Assembly (NCBI GenBank): GCA_017613485.1 | Contig: JAGADS010000369.1 | Span: 1 to 7,423 of the forward strand | DNA length: 7,423 nucleotides | Reading direction: 5' to 3' | Origin: Treponema sp. | GTDB taxonomy: Bacteria > Spirochaetota > Spirochaetia > Treponematales > Treponemataceae | Shown here: positions 6,252-7,423 of the stretch, piece by piece | Numbering within the stretch: position 1 is the first letter of the stretch | Layout: every line of letters starts with the position of its first letter | Translations under genes and position numbers: made by a program | Notes under the pieces: model-generated | Seen by the model: the letters and a program-made list of their open reading frames with translations, nothing else | Told to the model about the DNA's origin: nothing | The model's database searches: none

Positions 6252-6959
6252 TTATTCAACTGGGTTTTCGTATGTTACCAGAGGCGTGACAGATGCGCTG
6301 TCTGCAGGTGGTTCATCCGGCTTGTTGGCAAAGGCCTTCATTGCTTTCGAGGAGTTGAATTGCAGGACAAGCTCCCAGACTAAAAGGCCAATGGCAGCAA
6401 TTGCGCATAGGATTGCAACAATACCAGCTAGAATGTTTATGCCAGGTATAAAAGCGAGGACAGCACATCCAATAGAAGTGGCAATTATATAAATATTTAC
6501 TTTACGATAAGTATCCCATGAATCTGATAAAGATGCATCTACAGGCAAAAACCGTGAGCTCATTGCATTAGTAAATTTGAGTAAATACAAAAAACTGAAT
6601 ACTGCATTCAAAAGAGACATCAGCAGAGCCATGGAATTATCCGGTAAAAACAATTTCAAAATTGAAAAAGAGGTTTCCAATATGTAAAAGAGACCTGCTA
6701 TACCAAATTCGGAATCATACTTACTAAGTAAAAATAGAATTATGGCGTAAATGATGTTGACTGCAAAAGATGTACAGCCAAAAGCTATTAGTACTATTTC
6801 AGATTTAGCTGCAAAAGTAATTATAAGGGATATAACCAAGGTGCAAATCAGAAAAATCTGAATTACGAACATGACCATGAATTTCTTTGCCATGTCGGCA
6901 TACTTTGCCTTAGATTCAAACTGCTGTTTTTCTTCTGTGTTAATCAATTCGTTTTCCAT
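6252..6959 (-). CDS. Multi-pass membrane protein, middle of three tandem paralogues
   Basis: This is a 235-residue protein of unknown function. ATG at 6957-6959 is preceded on the - strand by AGGAG (6970-6974), 10 nt away. The layout is a charged N-terminus (MENELINTEEKQQFESKAKYADMAKKF), about six hydrophobic segments (roughly 28-50, 55-78, 86-105, 109-129, 155-172, 176-200), then a soluble tail of about 30 residues rich in Pro, Glu and Ser. Between segments four and five is a conserved hydrophilic stretch, LKFTNAM through SWDTYRKVNIY (127-157). This stretch, LAFIP, and the WE-x-x-L...SKAMKAFANKPD ending (195-215) recur in the gene upstream at 6987, which is its closest relative here. No known domain is recognised. 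The repeated architecture suggests recent tandem duplication, perhaps giving subunits of one complex. Confidence 0.87.
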   Translation of the reverse strand: MENELINTEEKQQFESKAKYADMAKKFMVMFVIQIFLICTLVISLIITFAAKSEIVLIAFGCTSFAVNIIYAIILFLLSKYDSEFGIAGLFYILETSFSILKLFLPDNSMALLMSLLNAVFSFLYLLKFTNAMSSRFLPVDASLSDSWDTYRKVNIYIIATSIGCAVLAFIPGINILAGIVAILCAIAAIGLLVWELVLQFNSSKAMKAFANKPDEPPADSASVTPLVTYENPVE

Positions 6960-6986
6960 ATTAATATAACTCCTTTTATAGAATAA

Positions 6987-7423
6987 TTATTCAGTTTTAT
7001 CATCTTTATCATCTTGTTTATTTTGCGTTGAACGAAACTCCTCCTCCCAATCTGTGTGAATTTGTGCAGGGAAAGGTGTATTATCCGGCTTACTGACAAA
7101 GTTCCTCATTGATTTTGCTGATTTGTAAAGCAGGATAAATTCCCAGATGGCAAGGACTATGACGGCGATTACGGCAAAGATTAAAAGCAAACCGGCCAGA
7201 CCAGAGATGAGCGGAATAAATGCCAGTACAGTACACCCCAATGTTATAGCAATAACGCAGATATTTCCATGACGGTAAGATCCCCAGGAATCCTTAAGGG
7301 CTAAATCAACTTGTTTATAAATCTCGATCATTATACTGGTGAATTTCAACAGATAAAGAAATTCTAATACTGCATTCACAAGTGATAATACTTTTGAGCC
7401 GTCGTCGCTGATAGCCTTTAGGA
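6987..7423 (-). CDS. Multi-pass membrane protein, first of three tandem paralogues, N-terminus outside window
   Basis: The frame is open from the window edge to TAA at 6987-6989, giving 144 visible residues. A GTG at 7377-7379 could be read as a start, but the 14 upstream codons (LKAISDDGSKVLSL) continue the alignment with the paralogue at 6252-6959 (LKLFLPDNSMALLMSL), so the true start lies beyond the window. The visible part has the end of the fourth hydrophobic segment (LEFLYLLKFTSIM), the hydrophilic stretch DSWGSYRHGNI, two more membrane segments including LAFIP, then WEFILLYKSAKSMRNFVSKPD. It ends in a soluble tail with strongly acidic and polar character (DWEEEF, DDKDDKTE). Function unknown. 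The stop lies 27 nt before the next gene's start, so this is probably the same transcript, with the promoter outside the window. Confidence 0.85.
   Translation of the reverse strand, partial: LKAISDDGSKVLSLVNAVLEFLYLLKFTSIMIEIYKQVDLALKDSWGSYRHGNICVIAITLGCTVLAFIPLISGLAGLLLIFAVIAVIVLAIWEFILLYKSAKSMRNFVSKPDNTPFPAQIHTDWEEEFRSTQNKQDDKDDKTE

Noticed and set aside
7377..7379. GTG as the start of the rightmost - strand gene
   Set aside because: The frame stays open to the window edge and the upstream codons continue the paralogue alignment, so this is an internal valine.

Overview
The window reads as a piece of a host-associated, fibre-degrading spirochaete, most likely a rumen or gut Treponema. This is inferred from the lipobox ending in Ser-Cys, the moderate-to-low GC, the membrane-anchored LuxR-type regulator, and a large secreted xylanase. 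No rRNA or other taxonomic marker is present.

Left to right on the + strand: the C-terminal end of an SPFH/band-7 protein (1-210); a 38-bp palindromic repeat abutting its stop codon (211-248); an S41-peptidase-like lipoprotein (267-1520); an intergenic region dominated by a ~125-bp imperfect inverted repeat ending in a T-run (1579-1704); a polytopic membrane protein with a C-terminal LuxR/GerE HTH (1761-2477); a short AT-rich promoter region with an 11-bp-phased direct repeat; a 941-residue secreted modular xylanase, CBM22-GH10-(CBM9-like)-CBM9 (2574-5399); and a strong hairpin/T-run terminator (5428-5463).

On the - strand, converging on that terminator, are three tandem paralogous multi-pass membrane proteins separated by 25-27 nt (5528-6226, 6252-6959 and 6987 to the window edge). 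The last lacks its N-terminus because the window ends. They look like one operon whose promoter lies outside the window. I do not recognise the family.

Functionally, only the xylanase has a secure role: endo-1,4-beta-xylan hydrolysis with carbohydrate-binding modules. The membrane LuxR-type protein just upstream in the same direction could regulate it, but that rests on adjacency alone. The least explained features are the large inverted-repeat element at 1579-1704 and the tandem paralogous membrane proteins. I see no CRISPR array, transposase, tRNA or rRNA. No intergenic stretch exceeds 300 bases.
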